From positions 1-64,000 of the forward strand of contig NZ_SOHE01000083.1 of NCBI RefSeq assembly GCF_004403305.1: a stretch of DNA of 64,000 nt, given 5' to 3'. Made by a program: the position numbers and the translations under genes. Source of the DNA: Cryobacterium frigoriphilum. Its GTDB lineage: Bacteria; Actinomycetota; Actinomycetes; Actinomycetales; Microbacteriaceae. Shown one piece after another: positions 17,351 to 24,609 of the stretch. The notes beneath the pieces were generated by a model. It was not told the DNA's origin. It searched no databases and saw only the letters and a list, made by a program, of their open reading frames with translations. Positions within the stretch are counted from its first letter, which is position 1. Every line of letters starts with the position of its first letter.

Positions 17351-18088
17351 CTAGTTCTGGTAGTCCCCCGCGGCCTCGCCCGCAGGCCGCGCGGCCACAG
17401 GTTCGATGAGCTCCGGACCGTTGCCGATGACCGGGGCGACCTCGTAAAAGCGCAGTTCCTCGGCGACCTCGCGGCTCGACTCGACCGCGGCCGTGACGAG
17501 GTCGTGATCACCGACCGTGTGCGGGTCCAGCCATTGGTCCCACCACTCTTCGGACAGGGTGACCGGAATGCGTTCGTGGATCTGCTGCAGCGGGCCCTGC
17601 GCATCCGTCGTGAGAATCGTCGCCGACAGCAGCCAGCGGGCGGGATCATCCGCGGCCAGCGCCGGATTCTTCCACCAGGCGTAGAGGCCGGCGAAGGCGA
17701 GCGGCATGCCGTCGTCGGAGTGCACGAAATAGGGGGTCTTCACGGTGCCGACGGTGTGCCACTCGAAGTATCCGGTGGCGGGGATCAGCGCCCGGCGCGA
17801 GGCGACGGATGTCTTGAACGTCGGCTTCTCGGCGGCGGTCTCGGCGCGCGCATTGAAGGTGGGGTACGGCGACTTGATCTCGGTCGCAAAACCCGGCACG
17901 AGCGACCAGCGCGCCGATTCGAGGCGCCGCACCACCGTTCCGGTCTTGGCGGACTCGAGCACGATCGGGATCTGCTCGGTCGGCTTGATGTTGTACGACG
18001 GCTCGGGGAGGTTGTCCCCCTCGTGCTCGACGTCAAACATGGCCGCGAGGTCCGGCGACGTATCGGTAACGATATAACGACCACACAT
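17351..18088 (-). CDS. SOS response-associated peptidase (SRAP/YedK, HMCES-like)
   Basis: 245 residues when started at the ATG at 18088, which gives the required Met-Cys2 N-terminus (MCGRY). Cys2 is the residue that forms the thiazolidine crosslink to abasic sites in single-stranded DNA. Other family positions are present: YNIKPTEQIPIV (about 32-43), SLVPGFA, PATGYFEWH with the active Glu, and IHERIPV with the active His. It protects abasic DNA during replication. A longer upstream reading would bury Cys2 and is rejected. It diverges from DUF3097. Confidence 0.95.
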   Translation of the reverse strand: MCGRYIVTDTSPDLAAMFDVEHEGDNLPEPSYNIKPTEQIPIVLESAKTGTVVRRLESARWSLVPGFATEIKSPYPTFNARAETAAEKPTFKTSVASRRALIPATGYFEWHTVGTVKTPYFVHSDDGMPLAFAGLYAWWKNPALAADDPARWLLSATILTTDAQGPLQQIHERIPVTLSEEWWDQWLDPHTVGDHDLVTAAVESSREVAEELRFYEVAPVIGNGPELIEPVAARPAGEAAGDYQN

Positions 18089-18140
18089 GCCTCTAGGGTA
18101 CCCCGGACACTTTCGTGGGCGGTGAACTAACGTCGATTGC

Positions 18141-18998
18141 ATGACTGAAAAGCACGGACCCGACCGTTACAGCAACGACGTGCTGCAATCGGGGTGGCGC
18201 GACGTGGGACGCACGGTCATTCCAACGCGCGAGGCCGTGCGCGACCTCGTCGTAGAAGAGGCCGCCACCGGATTCTGCGGCGCGGTCATTCGCCTGGAAA
18301 AGAACATCGTGACCCTCGAAGACTTCCACGGCAAACTGCGGCTGTTTCCGCTGGGAAGCGGGTTTCTCATCGACGGCGACCCCGTCGTGCTCGTGCGGCC
18401 CACGGCTGCGCCGAAGACCCGGGCACGCACGGCCTCGGGTTCGATGGCGGTGACGGATGCCCCGGCCCGCGTCGCGCGGGCCAGCCGCATCTTCGTCGAG
18501 GGCCGCCACGACGCCGAACTCGTCGAAAAGGTGTGGGGCGCCGACCTGCGCATCGAGGGCGTCGTCGTCGAGTACATCGAGGGCGTCGACAACCTGGAGG
18601 AGCTGCTCGTGGAGTTCGCTCCGGGGCCGGGGCGCCGCGTGGGCGTGCTCGTCGACCACCTCGTGCGGGGGTCGAAGGAGAGTCGGATTGCGGATGCCGT
18701 GGCCCGCGGGCCGTACGGTGCGAGCGTGCTGGTGGTGGGGCATCCATTCGTCGATGTCTGGCAGTCGGTCAAGCCGGCCCGCATCGGCCTGCGGGAATGG
18801 CCGGAGATTGCGCGCAGCATCGAGTGGAAACACGGAATCTGTGACGCACTCGGTTGGCCGCACGAGGAACAGGCCGACATCGCACGTGCCTGGCAACGCA
18901 TTCTGGGTCAGGTGCGCAGTTACGCCGATCTGGAACCGGCGCTTCTGGGCCGGGTGGAGCAGCTGATTGATTTCGTCACGGTCGAATCGGCGCGGTGA
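18141..18998 (+). CDS. DUF3097 family protein
   Basis: 285 residues matching the actinobacterial DUF3097 family over its whole length. The C-terminal half has a TOPRIM-like look: [16 protein letters not shown] (about 113-128) with the Glu and [15 protein letters not shown] (about 165-179) with the DxD-like acid. A nucleic-acid-related role is therefore plausible but unproven. It starts 52 bp from the divergent SRAP gene. Its last bases form the first unit of an 11-bp tandem array. Confidence 0.88.
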   Translation: MTEKHGPDRYSNDVLQSGWRDVGRTVIPTREAVRDLVVEEAATGFCGAVIRLEKNIVTLEDFHGKLRLFPLGSGFLIDGDPVVLVRPTAAPKTRARTASGSMAVTDAPARVARASRIFVEGRHDAELVEKVWGADLRIEGVVVEYIEGVDNLEELLVEFAPGPGRRVGVLVDHLVRGSKESRIADAVARGPYGASVLVVGHPFVDVWQSVKPARIGLREWPEIARSIEWKHGICDALGWPHEEQADIARAWQRILGQVRSYADLEPALLGRVEQLIDFVTVESAR

Positions 18999-19039
18999 AT
19001 CGACGGTCGACGCGGTATCGACGCGGTATCGACGCGGTG
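18987..19039. repeat. 11-bp tandem array continuing the end of the DUF3097 gene
   Basis: The gene ends TCGGCGCGGTGA, and TCGACGCGGTA then occurs at 19007 and 19018 and TCGACGCGGTG at 19029. The gene end is thus the diverged first unit of the array. Confidence 0.8.
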
Positions 19040-19308
19040 CGGACCCCGGGATTTGCCCTCACGACCCCCTTACGGAGCGCAAACACGCCGATGATGCACC
19101 GATTTGGCACAGAATCACGAAGATTCCAGTGTTGTGGGATAGGGTTAATCCAGAAGTTGTAGTGCTTGCACGTCTTAAACGCATTGAGTGTGGTTCCCAA
19201 AGAATCACGGTTGATGCGCCACATTCCTTTCGGAAGCGGACGACGAATACCGCGACGAACGGTCCCGACAGTCGGGGCCGGTCTAACACTCCTGGAGGAG
19301 TTTTACAA
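19040..19308 (+). other. Long non-coding leader region of the cold-shock gene
   Basis: About 270 bp without a credible gene and clearly less GC-rich than its surroundings. Long structured leaders are usual for cold-shock genes, and promoter plus 5' UTR probably lie here. No promoter hexamers could be assigned with confidence. A strong ribosome-binding site TGGAGGAG ends about 8 bases before the cspA ATG. Confidence 0.5.
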
Positions 19309-19512
19309 ATGGCAACAGGTACCGTGAAATGGTTCAACGCTGAAAAGGGCTTCGGCTTTATCGCACCCGACGACGGAAGCGCCGATGTTTTCGCGCACTA
19401 CTCCGCGATCGCGTCGAACGGCTACAAGTCGCTCGATGAGAACCAGAAGGTCGAGTTCGAGGTAACCCAGGGCCCCAAGGGTCCCCAGGCCGAGAACATC
19501 CGCGCCCTCTAA
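19309..19512 (+). CDS. cspA: Cold-shock protein, CspA family
   Basis: 67 residues, a single cold-shock domain. RNP1 is KGFGFI at 13-18 and RNP2 is VFAHY at 27-31. It is an RNA chaperone that binds single-stranded nucleic acid. The start is fixed by the strong GGAGGAG site and by the family N-terminus TGTVKWFN, and an upstream in-frame extension is ignored. It is monocistronic, with a perfect hairpin terminator 12 bp after the stop. Confidence 0.97.
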   Translation: MATGTVKWFNAEKGFGFIAPDDGSADVFAHYSAIASNGYKSLDENQKVEFEVTQGPKGPQAENIRAL

Positions 19513-19524
19513 ATAAGAGCTGCA

Positions 19525-19554
19525 GTAACGCCCCCACTTCGGTGGGGGCGTTAC
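19525..19554 (+). terminator. Intrinsic terminator of cspA
   Basis: A 13-bp perfect stem (GTAACGCCCCCAC) with a TTCG tetraloop, followed by a short T-rich tail TTCGTT. Confidence 0.92.
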
Positions 19555-19683
19555 TTCGTTAAGCGTCATGAGCCGCTGACTGGCGAGCGCTTCTCGTGGA
19601 ACCGGCCCGGCGCACCTACCGCGCAACGGCGCAACTGCCGCGTACCGACGCTTCGCCGGAGGATTCCGGCCTCTGCGTCGGAG

Positions 19684-19770
19684 CTGCGCGGTACCTACGC
19701 CGCTGCGCGGTAGGCGCGCCTACCGCGTAGCGGCGTAGGTACCGCGCAGGTACCGCGCAGGTACCGCGCA
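19684..19770. repeat. 66-bp palindromic element centred on GGCGCGCC, with 11-bp tandem tail
   Basis: Bases 19684-19749 form an uninterrupted palindrome in which 32 of 33 pairs match, centred at 19716/19717 within GGCGCGCC. The arm contains CTACGCCGCTGCGCGGTA. From 19738 the unit GGTACCGCGCA is repeated three times. Related sequence fills most of 19600-19780, the convergent gap between cspA and the Lrp gene. No gene is seen there. Confidence 0.9.
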
Positions 19771-19802
19771 GCTAGAACAGGGCCGCCTCAGGCGAGAGGG
19801 AG

Positions 19803-20282
19803 CTACTTGACGAGGTCCTGCCAGCCGTCGCCGTCGACGTACTCGAAGATGAGGTTGGTCTCGGTGTGGGCGACGGCCGGGTGCTCAGCGAGGTGCTCGA
19901 GCACGAAGTCACGCAGGTGGGAGGCATCCGCTGCCGCCACGTGCAGCAGGTAGTCGTCGGCTCCGGCCGTGTGGAAGAGTCCGATGACGCCGGGCCAGTG
20001 CGGCGCGGCGTTGCGAAAGTCGTCGATCTGCACGCGGGCGTGCTTGGCCAGGCGCACCGAGATGAGCGCCTGAAGCGATGCGCCGAGGGCGGCGAGGTCG
20101 ATGTTGGCGCGATAGCCACGAATGTGGCCGGTCTGCTGCAGCCGACGCAGGCGCAGGGACACGGTTGATTCGGCAACCCCGATCTCGGAGGCCAGCGCGG
20201 CTCCCGAGGCGCGTGCGTTCACCGAGAGCGCGCGCAGCAGCGCCCGGTCGACCCGGTCTAGTTCTGGTTTCTTCGAATCCAT
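19803..20282 (-). CDS. Lrp/AsnC family transcriptional regulator
   Basis: 159 residues. A helix-turn-helix at about 8-60 (ALASEIGVAESTVSLRLRRLQQTGHI) is followed by the RAM/AsnC ligand-binding domain (about 70-150). Its start lies 106 bp from the start of a divergently transcribed PLP sulfur-amino-acid enzyme, the usual arrangement for an Lrp-type local regulator of amino-acid breakdown. The likely effector is an amino acid such as methionine or cysteine (inference). Confidence 0.93.
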   Translation of the reverse strand: MDSKKPELDRVDRALLRALSVNARASGAALASEIGVAESTVSLRLRRLQQTGHIRGYRANIDLAALGASLQALISVRLAKHARVQIDDFRNAAPHWPGVIGLFHTAGADDYLLHVAAADASHLRDFVLEHLAEHPAVAHTETNLIFEYVDGDGWQDLVK

Positions 20283-20388
20283 GAGTTCGCTCCCTCGTCT
20301 CTCAGTAGCTTATGCGACGCCCACGCTATTCACAGCAGAGTCTGCAGGGCCAGTTGTGTTTGCCCACAGAATCTGTTTTCCTAGCGGT

Positions 20389-21630
20389 ATGTTGCCACTG
20401 TCGTCACATCAGCCGTCTTCTTCACACCTTGAAACCCTTGCCGTACACGCGGGGATGGACGGGGTCGCCGCCTCGGGTTCGCACGTTCCCGTCATCGATC
20501 TCTCGAGCACGAATCCGTTACCGGGCGTGGAGTCTGGCGGCGACAGCTACGAGAATCTCGCGACCGGCGGCACCCTGGCGCCCGGAGACTCTGCCGTGTA
20601 TCAGCGACTCTGGCAGCCGGGCGTCGCCCGCTTCGAGACCGCTCTCTCGGCGCTCGAGGGCAGCGCCGGCACCGTCGCGTTCGCGACCGGCATGGCCGCC
20701 CTGACCGCCGTGCTGATCGCCACGGTCACCGCCGGCCGCCCACACATTGTCGCGCTGCGCCCGATCTACGGCGGCACCGACCACGTGCTCGCCACGGGAC
20801 TGCTGGGAACCACCGTCACCTGGACGGATGCCGCGGGAGTTGCCGCCGCGATCCAGCCCAACACCGGGCTCGTCATTCTCGAAACCCCGGCCAACCCGAC
20901 GCTCGAACTCACCGATATCGGCGCCGTCGTGGCCGCCGCCGGCCCGGTGCCGGTGCTCGTCGACAACACCTTCGCCACGCCGGTGCTGCAGCGTCCCCTC
21001 GAACTGGGCGCGACGCTCGTGCTGCACAGCGCCACCAAATACCTCGGCGGCCACGGCGACGCGATGGGCGGCACGGTATCCGGCTCAGACGAGTGGATGG
21101 TGCGGCTGCGGCAGGTGCGCGCCCTGACCGGTGGGCTGCTGCATCCGCTCAACGCCTACCTGCTGCACCGGGGGCTGCGCACCCTGCCGGTGCGGGTGCG
21201 GGCGCAGCAGGCATCCGCTGCCCAGATCGCCGAACGGCTCGTTGGCCACCCGGCTCTCGTGCGCGTGCTCTACCCCGGGCTGCCCGGCCAGGACCCGCAG
21301 GGGCTCATCGGCCGGCAGCTGGCGGGCGGCGGCGCACTTCTGGCGCTCGATGTGGTCGGCGGTTTCGCTGGCGCGGTGCGTTTCACCGAGGGCTGCCGAC
21401 TGATCGAGCACGCGGTGTCGCTCGGCGGCGTGGATTCCCTGGTGCAGCATCCGGCCTCGCTCACGCACCGACCGGTGCAGGCCGATAAGCGGCCCGGCGC
21501 GGGCATCGTGCGGTTGTCGATCGGGCTGGAACACGTCGATGACCTGATGACCGACATTCTGACGGCCCTCGATGGGGTGCTCGAGGCGCAACCGGCGCCG
21601 GCCGCGGAGTTCGCGACCGCGGGCTCCTAG
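20389..21630 (+). CDS. Cys/Met metabolism PLP-dependent enzyme (methionine gamma-lyase-like)
   Basis: 413 residues from the ATG at 20389. The PLP lysine is K217 in LHSATKYLGGHGD, D192 in VDNTFATP binds the pyridine nitrogen, and YQR (71-73) matches the phosphate-binding Y-x-R of the neighbouring subunit. This is the trans-sulfuration fold (cystathionine gamma-synthase/lyase or methionine gamma-lyase). The precise reaction is not fixed by these motifs. The ribosome-binding site is weak. Divergent Lrp control is likely. Its TAG is the first stop in a 16-bp repeat array shared with the convergent helicase. Confidence 0.88.
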   Translation: MLPLSSHQPSSSHLETLAVHAGMDGVAASGSHVPVIDLSSTNPLPGVESGGDSYENLATGGTLAPGDSAVYQRLWQPGVARFETALSALEGSAGTVAFATGMAALTAVLIATVTAGRPHIVALRPIYGGTDHVLATGLLGTTVTWTDAAGVAAAIQPNTGLVILETPANPTLELTDIGAVVAAAGPVPVLVDNTFATPVLQRPLELGATLVLHSATKYLGGHGDAMGGTVSGSDEWMVRLRQVRALTGGLLHPLNAYLLHRGLRTLPVRVRAQQASAAQIAERLVGHPALVRVLYPGLPGQDPQGLIGRQLAGGGALLALDVVGGFAGAVRFTEGCRLIEHAVSLGGVDSLVQHPASLTHRPVQADKRPGAGIVRLSIGLEHVDDLMTDILTALDGVLEAQPAPAAEFATAGS

Positions 21631-21705
21631 CTGTGGCCCAGACTAGCTAGGACTCAGACCAGCTGTGGCCCAGGCTAGCTGCGACCCAGACTAACTACGA
21701 CCCAG
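21626..21705. repeat. 16-bp x 5 tandem array containing the stop codons of two convergent genes
   Basis: Five contiguous 16-bp units of the form (A/C)CYAGCTRBGRCYCAG start at 21626, 21642, 21658, 21674 and 21690. The first contains the TAG of the PLP enzyme (21628-21630) and the last contains the stop of the helicase (21691-21693). The whole convergent gap is therefore made of this repeat. Confidence 0.92.
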
Positions 21706-23526
21706 CCGGCTGCGCAGCAGGTTGATGCGCATCTGCAGCTGGGTGACGCTCGCCTGCGCGACCGCCGGGCCGCCGCAGAGGCGCCTCAGCTCGGCATGAA
21801 TCATACCGTGTGGTTCGTTGGCGAGCTTCGACCACATGCCGACGAGGCTCGAGAGCAGCGTGCGCTGCTCTTTCAGCGTACGGTACAGCGGCGGCGGCTC
21901 AATCGGCGCAATCTCCCCACTGACCGGGTCTTTACGCTTGTCGGTCGAGCGTTTGGCCTGCCTGGACTGATGATGGCGCAGCAGTTCGGAGACCTGCTCG
22001 GGTTCGAGCAGGCCGGGGATCCCGATGAAGTCGAACTCCTCGTCGGTGCCGGGTTCGGCGAGTTCGCCAAACTCGTCGCCGTCGAACATGACCATGTCGA
22101 ACGTCGCCTGCGAGTCGAGGGCCTGCCAGGTGCTGTCGTCGAGTCCGAGCTCGTCGGACGCCTTCTCCTGCTTGTTCGCGGCAGCGACCATGGCGTCTTC
22201 GGGGTTATACATGCCATCGTCGCCGTCTTCACGGTTACTGCGATCGAGGGCATGGTCCCGCTCGAGTTCGAGCGCGTTGGCGAGGCTCAGCAGGCTCGGC
22301 ACGTTGGGCAGAAAGATCGACGCCGTTTCGCCGCGTCGACGAGCCCGCACGAAACGGCCGATCGCCTGAGCAAAATACAGCGGGGTCGCGGCGCTCGTTG
22401 CGTAGACGCCGACGGCGAGCCGCGGAACGTCGACGCCCTCAGACACCATGCGCACGGCGACCATCCAGCGCCTCGTGTTCTTCGAGAAGTCGTCGATGCG
22501 GTCGCTGGCCTCCTTCTCGTCGCTAAGCACCACGGTCACCGATTCACCGCAAATCTCTTCGAGGATGGCCGCGTAGGCGCGCGCGGTGGTCTGGTCGGTC
22601 GCAATGACGAGGCCGCCGGCATCCGGAATGCCCTGCCGCACCGCGGTCAGGCGCTGGTCGGCGGCGCGCAGCACCGAGGGGATCCACTGCCCGGTCGGCT
22701 CGAGTGCGGTGCGCCAGGCCTGGCTCGTGATGTCCTTGGTGTTGCCCTCGCCGAGCTTGGCTTCCATCTCATCGCCGGCCCGGGTGCGCCACTTCATGTG
22801 CCCGGCATAGACCATGAACATGACCGGCCGTACGACGCCGTCGGCGAGGGCACGGCCATAGCCGTAGGCGTAGTCGCTCTGCGACATGCGGATGCCCTGC
22901 TTGTCGGGCAGGTAGCTCACGAACGGAATCGGCGAGGTATCGGAACGAAACGGGGTGCCGGTGAGCGACAGGCGCCGGGTGGCCGGCCCGAAGGCCTCCC
23001 GAATGGCGTCGCCCCAGCTGAGCGCATCTCCCCCGTGGTGAATCTCGTCGAGAATGACCAGGGTGCGGCTCGACTCGGTGAGGTGCTTGTGCAGCGCGGC
23101 CCGCGCGGCGACCTGCGCGTAGGTCACCACGACGCCGTGATAATGGCTGCCGTAGCTGCGGTCGGCGTTCTTGAACATCGGATCGAGACGGATGCCCGCG
23201 CGCGCCGCCGCATCCGCCCACTGGTTCTTGAGGTGCTCGGTCGGGGCGACGACCGTGATGCGGTCGATCGTGCGGCGCGAGCGCAGCTCGGCGGCAAGCC
23301 GCAGCGCGAAGGTCGTCTTGCCGGCGCCGGGGGTGGCGGCGGCCAGAAAATCGCGGGGTTCGTGCACGAAATAGGCTTCGAGAGCCTCGGCCTGCCAGGC
23401 CCGGAGCTTGCTCGCGGTACCCCAGGCGGCACGTTCGGGAAACGACGGCGACAGGTGTTCGGCTGCACTCGTTCCCTGTGCAGGGCCGAAAACTGATGGA
23501 GTATTCACTTCCCCCAAATCTACCAA
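21691..23526 (-). CDS. DEAD/DEAH-box helicase (superfamily 2)
   Basis: About 611 residues. Walker A TPGAGKT is at 65-71, motif II DEIH at 160-163 and motif VI QAIGRFVRARRRGE near 403-416, with the two RecA-like lobes in order. It resembles single-polypeptide SF2 helicases related to type III restriction and RadD-like proteins. No restriction, methylase or other defence gene lies beside it, so a DNA-repair role is more likely. The start is uncertain: TTG at 23526 or GTG at 23508. It diverges from the SGNH gene. Confidence 0.88.
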   Translation of the reverse strand: MVDLGEVNTPSVFGPAQGTSAAEHLSPSFPERAAWGTASKLRAWQAEALEAYFVHEPRDFLAAATPGAGKTTFALRLAAELRSRRTIDRITVVAPTEHLKNQWADAAARAGIRLDPMFKNADRSYGSHYHGVVVTYAQVAARAALHKHLTESSRTLVILDEIHHGGDALSWGDAIREAFGPATRRLSLTGTPFRSDTSPIPFVSYLPDKQGIRMSQSDYAYGYGRALADGVVRPVMFMVYAGHMKWRTRAGDEMEAKLGEGNTKDITSQAWRTALEPTGQWIPSVLRAADQRLTAVRQGIPDAGGLVIATDQTTARAYAAILEEICGESVTVVLSDEKEASDRIDDFSKNTRRWMVAVRMVSEGVDVPRLAVGVYATSAATPLYFAQAIGRFVRARRRGETASIFLPNVPSLLSLANALELERDHALDRSNREDGDDGMYNPEDAMVAAANKQEKASDELGLDDSTWQALDSQATFDMVMFDGDEFGELAEPGTDEEFDFIGIPGLLEPEQVSELLRHHQSRQAKRSTDKRKDPVSGEIAPIEPPPLYRTLKEQRTLLSSLVGMWSKLANEPHGMIHAELRRLCGGPAVAQASVTQLQMRINLLRSRLGRS

Positions 23527-23588
23527 CTTGCGCCCGGGCCTGCACGCCCCCGGTCAGAGTCGGGTGGCCAACCGGACACAATGGAAGG

Positions 23589-24377
23589 ATGACAAAGCAG
23601 CTACACCCCTGGTCGCGCTATGTGGCTCTCGGCGATTCTTTCACCGAGGGAATCGGCGACCCCGAACCCACGAGCCCCGGCGGACACCGCGGCTGGGCCG
23701 ACCGTGTCGCCGAGGAACTCAGCCAGGGCACCGAGGACTTCGCCTACGCCAACCTCGCGGTGCGCGGCAAACTCATTCGCCAGATCAGCACCGAACAGAT
23801 CGGCCCGGCGCTCGCGCTGCACCCCGACCTGATCACCATTTCCGCCGGCGGCAACGACGTGATCCGCCCCGGCAGCGATCCGGATGCCATTGCGGTGCGC
23901 TGCGAAGACGTCGTGCGCCGGCTGAGCGCCGACGGCGCCACGATCGTGCTGTTCACCGGCGCCGACGTCGGGTTCTCCCCCGTGTTTCGCGGCATTCGCG
24001 GCAAGGTGGCGATTTACAACGAGCACCTGCGCGCGATCGCGACCCGGTACGACTGCATCGTGGCCGATCTGTGGTCTCTTGCGGAGATTCAGGATGCTCG
24101 TATGTGGGCTCCCGACCGGCTGCACCTCAACGCGCTCGGCCACCACACCGTTGCCCGCCTCGTGCTCGGTGCCCTCAACGTGCCCAATGCGCTCGAGCCG
24201 AGCGAACCCGAACCGATGCCGGGCACCACGTGGCGTCAGGCACGCACCGAGGACCTCGCCTGGGCGCGGGCCTACCTGGTGCCGTGGGTGCTGCGCCGGG
24301 TGCGGCACCAGTCTTCGGGCGACCACGTGCTGCCCAAGCGCCCGCTCGCGGGGCCGTTCCGGCAGCCCGAGGCCTGA
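23589..24377 (+). CDS. SGNH/GDSL hydrolase
   Basis: 262 residues from the ATG at 23589 (GGAAGG lies just upstream). Catalytic Ser17 is in GDSFTEG, block III N89 is in SAGGNDV, and the Asp/His pair D176 and H179 is in DRLHLNALGHH. No signal peptide is visible, so the enzyme is probably cytoplasmic. It is an esterase or lipase-like hydrolase of unknown substrate. The C-terminal 60 residues are Arg-rich. It converges with the siderophore operon across a palindromic element. Confidence 0.9.
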   Translation: MTKQLHPWSRYVALGDSFTEGIGDPEPTSPGGHRGWADRVAEELSQGTEDFAYANLAVRGKLIRQISTEQIGPALALHPDLITISAGGNDVIRPGSDPDAIAVRCEDVVRRLSADGATIVLFTGADVGFSPVFRGIRGKVAIYNEHLRAIATRYDCIVADLWSLAEIQDARMWAPDRLHLNALGHHTVARLVLGALNVPNALEPSEPEPMPGTTWRQARTEDLAWARAYLVPWVLRRVRHQSSGDHVLPKRPLAGPFRQPEA

Positions 24378-24399
24378 CCCCGCCGCCCTCGCTTGCCGC

Positions 24400-24570
24400 C
24401 CTGGCTGGGCGCAACTACCGCGCAGCGGCGCAACTACCGCGTGGCGTCACCGATTGGGGTCCGCAGACGGACTCGCGCCGGGCTACGCGGCAGTAACGCC
24501 GCTGCGCGGTGGGCGCGCCTGCGGCGCAGCGGCGTTACTACCGCGCACCGCCCCTACCGCGCACCGGCGA
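24400..24570. repeat. Second palindromic element (GGCGCGCC-centred) plus flanking repeats
   Basis: Arms at 24486-24507 and 24524-24545 pair at 21 of 22 positions around a 16-base centre that again contains GGCGCGCC (24512-24519). The arm carries AACGCCGCTGCGCGG, shared with the element at 19684. Upstream, GCGCAACTACCGCG is repeated with a 19-bp period (24409 and 24428). It lies in the convergent gap between the SGNH gene and the siderophore operon, and no gene is seen. Confidence 0.85.
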
Positions 24571-24609
24571 CGGATGCCGCGGCATCCACGGCACCCGTCA
24601 TGGCAGTCA

